Assembly (NCBI GenBank): GCA_002686995.1
Contig: NYZC01000117.1
Coordinates: 1 to 40,548, forward strand
Reading direction: 5' to 3'
Length of the DNA: 40,548 nt
DNA from: Phycisphaeraceae bacterium
GTDB lineage: Bacteria; Planctomycetota; Phycisphaerae; Phycisphaerales; Phycisphaeraceae
Shown: piece after piece, positions 22,023 through 28,732 of the stretch
Layout: the number at the start of each line of letters is the position of its first letter
How positions within the stretch are numbered: position 1 is the stretch's first letter
Program-made: the position numbers and the translations under genes
The notes under the pieces: model-generated
What the model was told of the DNA's origin: nothing
Database searches by the model: none
What the model saw: the letters and a program-made list of their open reading frames with translations, nothing else

Positions 22023-22940
22023 ATGGTTTCGCTCGCAACTGGATCTCTCTCGATCCCCAAGCAGAAGCTCGAGCCGTGGCTCGGCAAGATCGGCAACGGT
22101 TCCTGCGTCGCCAGCCTGTCCGGCCAGACCCCCATGACGTTCGGCGAGGGCGAGTCGTGGACCTTCGACATCGGCGAGGCCGAGTACGTCGGGGAGGGCG
22201 CCCAGAAGGGCGCCTCGACGATCACCCCCACCACGAAGTCCGTCAAGCCGTTCAAGTTCCACAAGACCCTCCGCATGAACGAGGAGGTCCTGTGGGCTGA
22301 CGAGGACCGTCAGCTCGAGGTCGTCGACGAGATCCTGGCTCTCATCCAGCCGGCCCTCTCGCGCGCCCTGGACTTCGGCGTGTTCCACGAGATCAACCCC
22401 GCCACGGGTGCCGTCGTGACCGCCATGAACGGCGGCCTGACCGACACCACCAACTCGGTTGAGTACGTCGGCACGGGTGCCGGCGCGCAGAAGCCCTACG
22501 TGAGCCTCGACGCCGCTGACGCGCTCGTTCTCGCCGACGGCTACGTCCCCCGTGACATCGCCCTGGACCCGGTTTACGCCGCGAAGTTCTCGGCCCTGCG
22601 TGGCGCCAACTCCGAGCAGAAGCTCTACCCGAACTTCCGCCTCGGGCTCGGGACCTCCGAGCTGGATGGTCACCGCGCGTCGGTGTCCAACACGGTCGGC
22701 GCTGTGGGCGTGGCTGCTGCCGCGACCAACGTCATCGGCTTCGTGGGTGACTTCTCGGCGATCCGCTGGGGCGTGCAGAAGCAGATCGGCCTCGAGGTCA
22801 TCCGCTACGGCGACCCGGACGGTGGTGGCGACCTCAAGCGCAACAACCAGGTCGCCTTCCGCGCCGAGGTTGTCTACGGCTGGGGCATCGCTGACCTGAA
22901 CGCCTTCGCCAAGGTCACCGACGCGGTGACCGAGGTCTGA
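22023..22940 (+). CDS. Major capsid protein (HK97 fold)
   Basis: 305 residues. Shine-Dalgarno AAAGGAAG lies upstream. The N-terminal arm (about 1-30) is short, and the E-loop and A-domain pattern (GEAEYVGEGAQKGAS, then PFKFHKTLRMNEEVLW) is typical of actinophage HK97-fold capsid proteins. The C-terminal part has WGVQKQIGLEVI and QVAFRAEVVYGWGI, the conserved P-domain and A-domain strands. With no protease gene and a separate scaffold, the protein is probably not cleaved. Confidence 0.95.
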   Translation: MVSLATGSLSIPKQKLEPWLGKIGNGSCVASLSGQTPMTFGEGESWTFDIGEAEYVGEGAQKGASTITPTTKSVKPFKFHKTLRMNEEVLWADEDRQLEVVDEILALIQPALSRALDFGVFHEINPATGAVVTAMNGGLTDTTNSVEYVGTGAGAQKPYVSLDAADALVLADGYVPRDIALDPVYAAKFSALRGANSEQKLYPNFRLGLGTSELDGHRASVSNTVGAVGVAAAATNVIGFVGDFSAIRWGVQKQIGLEVIRYGDPDGGGDLKRNNQVAFRAEVVYGWGIADLNAFAKVTDAVTEV

Positions 22941-23092
22941 TGCCTCGTCTTCGCAACAGTCAGACCGGCGCGGTCGTCTCGTGCAGTGATGAGACGGCCG
23001 CCCGGCTGGGTGGCGAATGGGTTGCTGCTGACGAGGCGGCGCCCGCAAAGGCGCCGACCAAGAAGGCGTCTCCCCGCAAGTCCGAGAAGTGA
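22940..23092 (+). CDS. Small head protein downstream of the capsid gene
   Basis: 50 residues. The N-terminus MPRLRNSQTGAVVSCSDETAARLGGEWV matches in shape a small protein that commonly follows the capsid gene in actinophages, with a Lys/Ala tail. TGATG overlap with the capsid gene. A head decoration or connector role is possible, without direct evidence. Confidence 0.6.
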   Translation: MPRLRNSQTGAVVSCSDETAARLGGEWVAADEAAPAKAPTKKASPRKSEK

Positions 23093-23108
23093 TAGGAGGG
23101 GGTGACCC

Positions 23109-23609
23109 GTGGCCGTAATCATCACCGTGGGCGACCTGCCGACCGCTCTACAGTCGGACGAGATGGTCGCGGCAATGATTGCCGGCGCTAACGCTAAGGC
23201 GTCACGGGTCGCCCCCTGCCTCACCTGGGATGGCGCCGAGGCGGAGAAGCCCGCCCCGTCTGCCGACCAGTTGGCTGAGGCGAAGCTGATCCTGATGGGT
23301 GCCGTGAAGCGTTGGATTGAGTCTGGCGCCGGCACCTACACCCAGCAGAGTGCCGGGCCGTTCGCGATGTCTGTGGACACTCGCCAGCGCACCGGCTACA
23401 ACCTGTGGCCTTCGGAGATCGAGGGGTTGCAGGAGATCTGTGCGAGCGGCACCGAGAACTCGTCGGGCGCCTTCTCGATTCTGCCTCACCGCGGCACCTC
23501 GGCTCATCTGCCGTGGTGTGCGTTGGAGATGGGCGGCACCTACTGCTCGTGTGGCGTCGATATCGCGGGGGTTCCGATCTTCGAGTTGCCCGATAGTGAC
23601 GCCTACTGA
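23109..23609 (+). CDS. Head-to-tail adaptor
   Basis: 166 residues from a GTG with GGAGGG upstream. The helical N-terminal half (VGDLPTALQSDEMVAAMI, then QLAEAKLILMGAVKRW) matches HK97 gp6-like head-tail adaptors that form a ring below the portal. The C-terminal half has paired Cys (CALEMGGTYCSCG). Placed between capsid and stopper genes. Ends at the overlapping next ATG. Confidence 0.75.
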   Translation: MAVIITVGDLPTALQSDEMVAAMIAGANAKASRVAPCLTWDGAEAEKPAPSADQLAEAKLILMGAVKRWIESGAGTYTQQSAGPFAMSVDTRQRTGYNLWPSEIEGLQEICASGTENSSGAFSILPHRGTSAHLPWCALEMGGTYCSCGVDIAGVPIFELPDSDAY

Positions 23610-23953
23610 TGTTCGCGCACGGTGAGACTGTCACGCGGCTTCGTGGGACGGCGGTGGTTGACCCCTACTCCGGTGAGCCAACGTCGACCGACTGGTCTGC
23701 TCCTGACTCGCTGGCGATCCCTGGCTGTGCGTTCAACCCTGGCGGCTCGCTCGAGCCGGTCGAGGCTGGGCGCACTCCCGTGGTGACAACGCCCGAGGTG
23801 TACGCCCCGACTGGCTCGGATGTTCTCTCGGGTGACCGTCTGGTGGTCCGCGGCTTGACGTTCGACGTGGTGGGCCGTCCGCAGGATTGGCGCTCGCCGT
23901 TCACTGGCTGGGCGCCGGGTCTGGTTATCCCGTTAAAGCTGTGGGAGGGCTGA
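23609..23953 (+). CDS. Head-to-tail stopper
   Basis: 114 residues, beta-rich, with T-V-T-R-L-R-G, then a loop, then DRLVVRGLTFDVVGRPQDW: the SH3-like barrel pattern of SPP1 gp16/HK97 stoppers. The location between adaptor and tail completion genes agrees. ATG overlaps the adaptor stop; its end overlaps the next ATG (TGATG). Confidence 0.75.
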   Translation: MFAHGETVTRLRGTAVVDPYSGEPTSTDWSAPDSLAIPGCAFNPGGSLEPVEAGRTPVVTTPEVYAPTGSDVLSGDRLVVRGLTFDVVGRPQDWRSPFTGWAPGLVIPLKLWEG

Positions 23954-24234
23954 TGTCGTCTCGCGTGAAAGTGAACTACGGCGGCCCGTTCCGTGAGGTT
24001 TTGAACTCGGGCGGCACTCGCGCGTTCGTGACTGAGCGTGCGGCTCGGGTGCTCGCTGAGGCGAAGTCGCAGGCCCCGGTTGACACTGGCGCCTATCAGG
24101 CGTCGTTGCACATCGAGCAGGCGACTACTGACCGCGCTGTGGCGCGCGTTGTGGCCGCTGTGCCGTACGCGCACATCGTTGAGGCCCGTAGCGGTGTCTT
24201 GGCTCGTTCTATCGACGCAGCGGGCGGTTCTTGA
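23953..24234 (+). CDS. Neck/tail completion protein (HK97 gp10-like)
   Basis: 93 residues. AEAKSQAPVDTGAYQASL is the hallmark of the HK97 gp10 family, which closes the neck and tail. The C-terminal part is strand-rich (VVAAVPYAHIVEARSG). Overlaps both neighbours. Confidence 0.8.
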   Translation: MSSRVKVNYGGPFREVLNSGGTRAFVTERAARVLAEAKSQAPVDTGAYQASLHIEQATTDRAVARVVAAVPYAHIVEARSGVLARSIDAAGGS

Positions 24235-24635
24235 TGACGTGGCAGCCTGCTCCGATCCTGTTCCCTGACGCCGAGCTGGTGTTGACGGGCGCGTTCCGTG
24301 GCGCCCTGGCGGCACACGCTGCCGCCGACGTGTACGTGTCCCGCTCGGTGCCGTCGACTCGCCGGCCGCGCATGTTGATCCTGAACCGTGATGGCGGCGC
24401 CTCGAACGGCGTCCGCGACCGTCCCCGCATCCGGGTCCGGGTGTGGGATGAGACGGACCAGAAGGCGACCGACCTGGCGCGCCTGGTTCTGGCGCTCGCC
24501 CCGTCGCTGTCCGCGTGGGATGACCGCATTCTGCGCGCCGAGATCTTGTCCGGGCCTTACGAGGTCGCCGAGGAGTCGGGGCAGGCGTTGCGCTATGCCC
24601 TGCTCGAGTTCCATCTCCGAGGAGAAGCGTTGTGA
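24234..24635 (+). CDS. Tail terminator protein
   Basis: 133 residues from the ATG at 24234; a TTG immediately upstream is an alternative start. An alpha/beta pattern with FPDAELVLTGAFRGAL and R-V-R-V-W-D-E-T and an arrangement like lambda U suggests the tail terminator. It is located exactly where the terminator is found in siphoviruses, directly before the tube gene. The family match rests on position and pattern. Confidence 0.7.
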   Translation: MTWQPAPILFPDAELVLTGAFRGALAAHAAADVYVSRSVPSTRRPRMLILNRDGGASNGVRDRPRIRVRVWDETDQKATDLARLVLALAPSLSAWDDRILRAEILSGPYEVAEESGQALRYALLEFHLRGEAL

Positions 24636-24757
24636 AGCTCAAGCACCCCACCACTGACCACGAGGTTGAGGTCGACGCCGACCACGCCGAGCCGTTCACG
24701 TCGCAGGGCTGGGTCGAGGTCAAGGCCCCGAAGTCCAAGCCTGCCGACGACAAGTAA
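24632..24757 (+). CDS. Hypothetical 41-residue protein
   Basis: GTG start in a 4-nt overlap; Shine-Dalgarno GAGGAG upstream. The strand-rich start KLKHPTTDHEVEVDAD and Lys-rich end resemble the 50-residue protein after the capsid gene in general shape. Function unknown. Confidence 0.45.
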   Translation: MKLKHPTTDHEVEVDADHAEPFTSQGWVEVKAPKSKPADDK

Positions 24758-24837
24758 CCCCCAAGTCTTCGCCGTCCGCGCCCGGCGAGTAATGCGGCAC
24801 CGCGCCGCACCACCCAACCCCGAAAGGACGGCCCCTC

Positions 24838-25398
24838 ATGGCCCTCTCTGCTAGCAACGTCCGCGTTGCGGTGACTGGCGCGGTCTATGCAGACCTCACC
24901 GGTGGCGCCACTGCCCCCACTGGCACCGCTTCGGCGCTGACTGGTTACGACGACCTCGGCTATGTCTCCGAGGATGGCGTCACCCTGACGATGCCCGACG
25001 CTGGCGACGCGACCCCGATCCGCGCCTGACAGAACGGCGCCAAGGTTCGGGTCGTTCGCTCCACCAGTGACGACAACCCGCAGATCTCGCTCACCCTGAT
25101 TGAGACGAAGCTCGAGGTCGTCGAGTTCGTGTTCGGCGTGACGGTCACCCAGACCATCTCCGAGGGCTCGTTCGAGTTCGACGTCGAGCAGGTCCGCGAC
25201 CCCGTGCCCGTGATCCTCGATGTCGTGGACGGTGCCGAGCTGGTGCGTATCTACGCCCCGCAGCCGGTCGTCGCCAGCATCGGCGAAATCTCCCTGACCA
25301 GCACCGACGCCATCGGCTACAACGTCACGCTCGACCTCGAACGCGACAACACCGCTGGCTACAACTTCAAGAGCTGGCTGACCGCTCTGAAGTCCTGA
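24838..25398 (+). pseudogene. Major tail protein gene with an in-frame TGA
   Basis: The reading frame from ATG 24838 (GAAAGGA upstream) to the TGA at 25396 codes a tail-tube protein of 187 codons except for TGA at 25027 (codon 64). The frame runs on intact: it resumes at 25030 as QNGAKVRVVR and ends in KSWLTALKS. In related tube proteins I expect Trp in this place (R/K-A-W-Q-N), so TGA probably arose from TGG. As seen, only 63 residues would be made unless the codon is read through or the base is an error. Many other genes here use TGA as a true stop, so global reassignment is excluded. A GTG in the same frame at 25129 is a possible restart. Confidence 0.85.
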
Positions 25399-25404
25399 TA
25401 GACG

Positions 25405-25440
25405 CCCCCAGCCCGGCCCGCGCGGGGTCCGGGCTGGGGG
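25405..25440 (+). terminator. Strong hairpin after the major tail protein gene
   Basis: CCCCCAGCCCGG (25405-25416) pairs perfectly over 12 bp with CCGGGCTGGGGG (25429-25440); the 12-nt loop can also pair. There is no T-run, so it may be an intrinsic terminator of the GC-rich kind or an attenuator. It would reduce transcription of downstream tail genes relative to the tube gene, and such hairpins are common here. Confidence 0.6.
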
Positions 25441-25480
25441 ACTCCATCACCCCGCGCCCCCTTCCGCGCAAGGAGCACAC

Positions 25481-25777
25481 ATGAGCACCACCCCGCAGGA
25501 CCACGAGTCGTCCACGTTCGTCTACGAGTTCAAGTCCGGCAAGCGTGTCGAGCTGCCGGCGTTCCAGTCGCTGATGACGTTCGGTCGAGCGCGTCGTCTT
25601 CGTAAGCTCGACGAGGCCGAGCAGACGTTCGCGCTGGTCGAGGAGGTCTGCGGCGAGGACTCACCCGAGATGGCGATTCTCGACGAGATGGACCTGCCTG
25701 AGACGGCAGCATTCTTCTCCGCTTGGCAGTCTCACTCGGGCGTGAGCGTGGGGGAATCCTCTGGCTCGTCGGCCTGA
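25481..25777 (+). CDS. Tail assembly chaperone, short form (gpG-like)
   Basis: 98 residues, downstream of the tube gene with AAGGAG upstream of the ATG. Helical, acidic, ending in a short Ser/Gly tail just after the slippery sequence at 25750. It matches the G member of the G/GT pair by position, size and the overlapping second frame. The chaperone coats the tape measure during tail assembly. Confidence 0.85.
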   Translation: MSTTPQDHESSTFVYEFKSGKRVELPAFQSLMTFGRARRLRKLDEAEQTFALVEEVCGEDSPEMAILDEMDLPETAAFFSAWQSHSGVSVGESSGSSA

Positions 25778-26148
25778 TCGACGAGCACCGCCCCGCTTTC
25801 GACTACGACTGGCGATCCCGCTTCGGGATGCCGGTCAGCGCGATCGGCGCCGGGATGCCGTGGGACGAGGCGATACGCCTCGCGGTCCTGCTTCATAAAG
25901 ACCCGGCCTCGATGCTGTTCGCTTCCTCGCAGGGCTGGGACTACCCGGTGTCACGCGAGGCGCTGCTGCTCATGGACATCTTTGACCTTGAGCACGCGGT
26001 GAACAGCAAGAAGACCCCGAAGCCGCACACGATGCGCCCCGGGAAGTCCGCGAAGGACACGACTCGGTACGGCAACGCGGCGGGTCGCACGGTGGCTCAG
26101 GTCAAGGGCATCCTGGCGGATGCTCGCGCCGGGGTCATTCCGGTCTAG
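25481..26148 (+). CDS. Tail assembly chaperone, frameshifted fusion (gpGT-like)
   Basis: The second frame is open from 25723 to 26148 and lies in the -1 frame relative to the first. A -1 slip at G-GGG-GAA (25750-25756) would fuse residues 1-92 of the short form to ILWLVGLIDEHRPAF and then 115 more residues. The C-terminal part, with Trp- and Arg-rich helices, would be the tape-measure-binding T domain. Fusion length is about 222 residues. No independent good start exists for the second frame (only TTG 25723 without a Shine-Dalgarno), which supports frameshifting. Confidence 0.75.
25750..25756 (+). other. Programmed -1 frameshift slippery site
   Basis: The sequence GGGGGAA is read as GTG-GGG-GAA in frame 0 and slips by -1 to GGG-GGA-ATC. 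It lies within the overlap of the two tail chaperone frames. It fits a G-tract slippery site rather than a perfect X-XXY-YYZ heptamer, since the second codon pairs imperfectly after the slip. Confidence 0.6.
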
Positions 26149-26576
26149 GCGCAGGTGCCTTCGGTGGTGGCGTTCTCGATCGCGGCGTCTGCACCTTCGG
26201 CGAGACTGTCGAGGGTGTCGTCGGTGGGCACCCACCGCCACTCGTCGCCCTCATAGGCCATCGAGTAGGACTGGGCGAACTTACCGAGGCTGATCCGCAC
26301 GACAGCCTCGCCTTCGTCCTCGATGCGCACCTGGCCCGCCTCGAGCGGCATCCCCGTGCCGGCGCACGCCTCCGAGTATTCGACGTATGCCTCTTGGGGC
26401 ACGGCGGCCTTGGCGTCGTCGGTCCACATCTCCCAGGCGCCCGCGAAGTCCCCGGACGAGAAGCGGTCGGCCTGCTCCTGTGCCGCGGCGTTGACGGCCT
26501 CGGGGTCGTTGGCGGCGTCGCTACCTCCGCAGGCTGTGAGCGGGAGCACTAGTGCGGCAATCCATGCGCGTGTCAT
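26145..26576 (-). CDS. Antisense lipoprotein gene (moron)
   Basis: 143 residues. A signal peptide (MTRAWIAALVLPLTAC) with lipobox L-T-A-C and the lipid-modified Cys at 16 indicates export and anchoring in the outer leaflet of the cell membrane. The mature part (about 25-140) has an NTF2-like pattern: a helix QEQADRFSSGDFAGAW, a Y-V-E-Y-S-E-A-C segment, then strands. It is transcribed against the tail operon, between the chaperones and tape measure, overlapping the chaperone stop by 4 nt. Such genes are often expressed in lysogens and can block adsorption or DNA entry by other phages. The role is inferred. Confidence 0.85.
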   Translation of the reverse strand: MTRAWIAALVLPLTACGGSDAANDPEAVNAAAQEQADRFSSGDFAGAWEMWTDDAKAAVPQEAYVEYSEACAGTGMPLEAGQVRIEDEGEAVVRISLGKFAQSYSMAYEGDEWRWVPTDDTLDSLAEGADAAIENATTEGTCA

Positions 26577-26608
26577 GCGCTTCAGAGTAAAGCAACCGGA
26601 GGTGTTCC

Positions 26609-28732
26609 GTGGCTGAGATCGCTTCCGCTTTCGTGTCTATCGCACCCAGCATGAAGGGCTTTGGCTCGCGGCTGTCCTATGGGGTGGCTGGCGAGGTCAA
26701 TGGTGCAGGCAAGCGCATCGGCTCTGGCTTCGGCAAGGTGTTCGCCGCGGCGGCCGCGGTCGGTGTGGGCGCTGCGGTTGCGGGCTACCTCAAGGGAGCG
26801 GTCGACCAGGCGTCGGATCTGAACGAGGCCGGGACGAAGATCGAGGCGATCTTCGGCAAGGGCGCGTCGGCGGTGCAGAACTTCGCCGGCAAGGGCGCGA
26901 AGGCGCTGGGCCAGACCCGCCTCGAGGTGCTGAATGCTTCGGCGACCTTCGGCACGTTCGGTAAGGCTGCCGGCCTGTCGGGGAACGACCTAGCGAAGTT
27001 CTCTACGGACTTCACGGGCCTCGCGACCGACTTGGCGTCGTTCAACAACACCAGCCCCGAGCAGGCGGTCGAGGCGATCGGTGCTGCGCTGCGTGGCGAG
27101 GCTGAGCCGATGCGTCAGTACGGCGTGCTCCTCGACGACGCGACGTTGCGTCAGGAAGCCCTCAAGCTCGGCCTGATCGAGACCACCTCTCAGGCACTCA
27201 CGCCGCAGCAGAAGGTGCTCGCCGCGCAGGCTGCCATCTACAAGCAGACCTCTGACGCACAGGGCGACTTTCAGCGCACCTCGGGCGGCCTGGCGAACCA
27301 GCAGCGCATCCTGTCAGCGTCCCTGTCCGACCTCAAGACCGAGATCGGCACGGCGCTACTGCCGATCGCCACTCAGTTCTTCACCTACCTCAACACCACG
27401 GCACTCCCTGCTCTGACCAAGCTGGGCGGCTACATCTCCACGAACTTCGGACCCGCCTTCGAGAAGATCCGCACGGTCGTCGCGGGCTTCTTCAACGGCT
27501 CCGCTGGTGACGCCGGCAAGTGGGCCGAGAACATCAAGAGCATCATCCGCGACGCCGTGACGATTGCGACGAAGCTGTGGAACACTTTTGGGCAGGACAT
27601 CGTTCGTTACGCCACGACGGCGCTGCGGAACACTCAGCAGATCATCGGCGGCGCCCTCAATGTCATCGCGGGCATCTTCAAGACCGTCTCGGCGATCATG
27701 CGCGGCGACTGGTCCGCGGCATGGAACGGCATCAAGCAGATCGTCTCGGGCGCCAAGGATGTCGTCGTCGGGATCGTGCGTCAGCTCGCCAATGTCGCAC
27801 AGACCGTCCTGTCTGCTGGACTCAAGGCGCTCGTGGGCATCGCCAGGGCGGCGATGGAGGGCATGGCCGCCGCTATCCGGGTCGGCGTCGACAAGGCGGT
27901 CGGCTTCTTCAAGTCGCTCCCAAGTCGCGCATCGTCCGCGCTCGGCGACCTCGGTTCCTATCTGTACGCCAAGGGGCAGCTCCTCATTCAAGGGCTCATT
28001 GACGGCGTGCTGTCGAAGCTGGCCGCCCTGGGTAGCGCAATGGGCAGCGTCGGCTCCAAGATCAAGGGCTTCCTGCCCGGCTCCCCCGTCAAGGAGGGGC
28101 CGCTGACCTCGTGGAACAACGGCGGCGCCGGTAAGCGCCTCATGGATGCGCTCGCCAAGGGCATCGCCGATGGTGGCGACAAGCCCGCTGGGGCGACCAA
28201 GATGGTCGTCGGCAAGATCGCCGACGCCCTCGAGTCACAGCTCGACCGCGTGAAGTCCAGCGTGCAGACCATCAAGTCGGAGTTCGACTCGCTGGCTTCG
28301 TCGGTGGCTCAGGCGTTCACCCCCGACCTGTTCCAGTCGGCGACGGGCTCGGACTTCATCAAGGGCGCGATGGGCAGCCTGGCCGACCTCCGCGCCGTGA
28401 AGGGCGCCCTGTCCCAGCTCCGCAAGTGGGGCATCGACGGCAAGTTCATCGCGCAACTGTTCTCGTCGGGCAACCTGCCGCTCATCCTCGACCTGGCGTC
28501 AGGCCCCAAGGGGCAGGCGCAGATCGCGGCTACCGGGTTCGGGGTCGTGAACGCCTCCGCTGCTGGTCTCGGTCGCAATGTCGCGAGTGACGTCTACGGC
28601 AAGAAGCTCGACCGCCAGCTCGACGAGTTGCGCGCGATTCGCAAGGCCCTCGAGTCGCTGCCCAAGGGCGTCGGCAAGGAAATCAATGGCGCGGCCTCTA
28701 GCGGCCAGCGCAGACGGAAGGGGGCGGCGTGA
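26609..28732 (+). CDS. Tape measure protein
   Basis: 707 residues from a GTG with GGAGGTG upstream. It has an N-terminal coiled-coil region and a Gly/Ala hydrophobic stretch (VFAAAAAVGVGAAVAGYL near residue 48-65), then an extended helical body with SASLSDLKTEIGTALLPIATQ, and phage tape-measure repeats (AMGSVGSKIKGFLPGSPVKEGPL, typical of the C-terminal part). The length sets the tail length; about 700 residues fits a tail of roughly 100 nm. A G-S-P-V-K-E-G-P-L motif supports the assignment. Confidence 0.95.
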   Translation: MAEIASAFVSIAPSMKGFGSRLSYGVAGEVNGAGKRIGSGFGKVFAAAAAVGVGAAVAGYLKGAVDQASDLNEAGTKIEAIFGKGASAVQNFAGKGAKALGQTRLEVLNASATFGTFGKAAGLSGNDLAKFSTDFTGLATDLASFNNTSPEQAVEAIGAALRGEAEPMRQYGVLLDDATLRQEALKLGLIETTSQALTPQQKVLAAQAAIYKQTSDAQGDFQRTSGGLANQQRILSASLSDLKTEIGTALLPIATQFFTYLNTTALPALTKLGGYISTNFGPAFEKIRTVVAGFFNGSAGDAGKWAENIKSIIRDAVTIATKLWNTFGQDIVRYATTALRNTQQIIGGALNVIAGIFKTVSAIMRGDWSAAWNGIKQIVSGAKDVVVGIVRQLANVAQTVLSAGLKALVGIARAAMEGMAAAIRVGVDKAVGFFKSLPSRASSALGDLGSYLYAKGQLLIQGLIDGVLSKLAALGSAMGSVGSKIKGFLPGSPVKEGPLTSWNNGGAGKRLMDALAKGIADGGDKPAGATKMVVGKIADALESQLDRVKSSVQTIKSEFDSLASSVAQAFTPDLFQSATGSDFIKGAMGSLADLRAVKGALSQLRKWGIDGKFIAQLFSSGNLPLILDLASGPKGQAQIAATGFGVVNASAAGLGRNVASDVYGKKLDRQLDELRAIRKALESLPKGVGKEINGAASSGQRRRKGAA

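Noticed and set aside
24838..25398. Genome-wide TGA recoding to Trp
   Set aside because: Dozens of genes in the window end at TGA with overlapping starts and would fuse into unrelated proteins if TGA were read as Trp.
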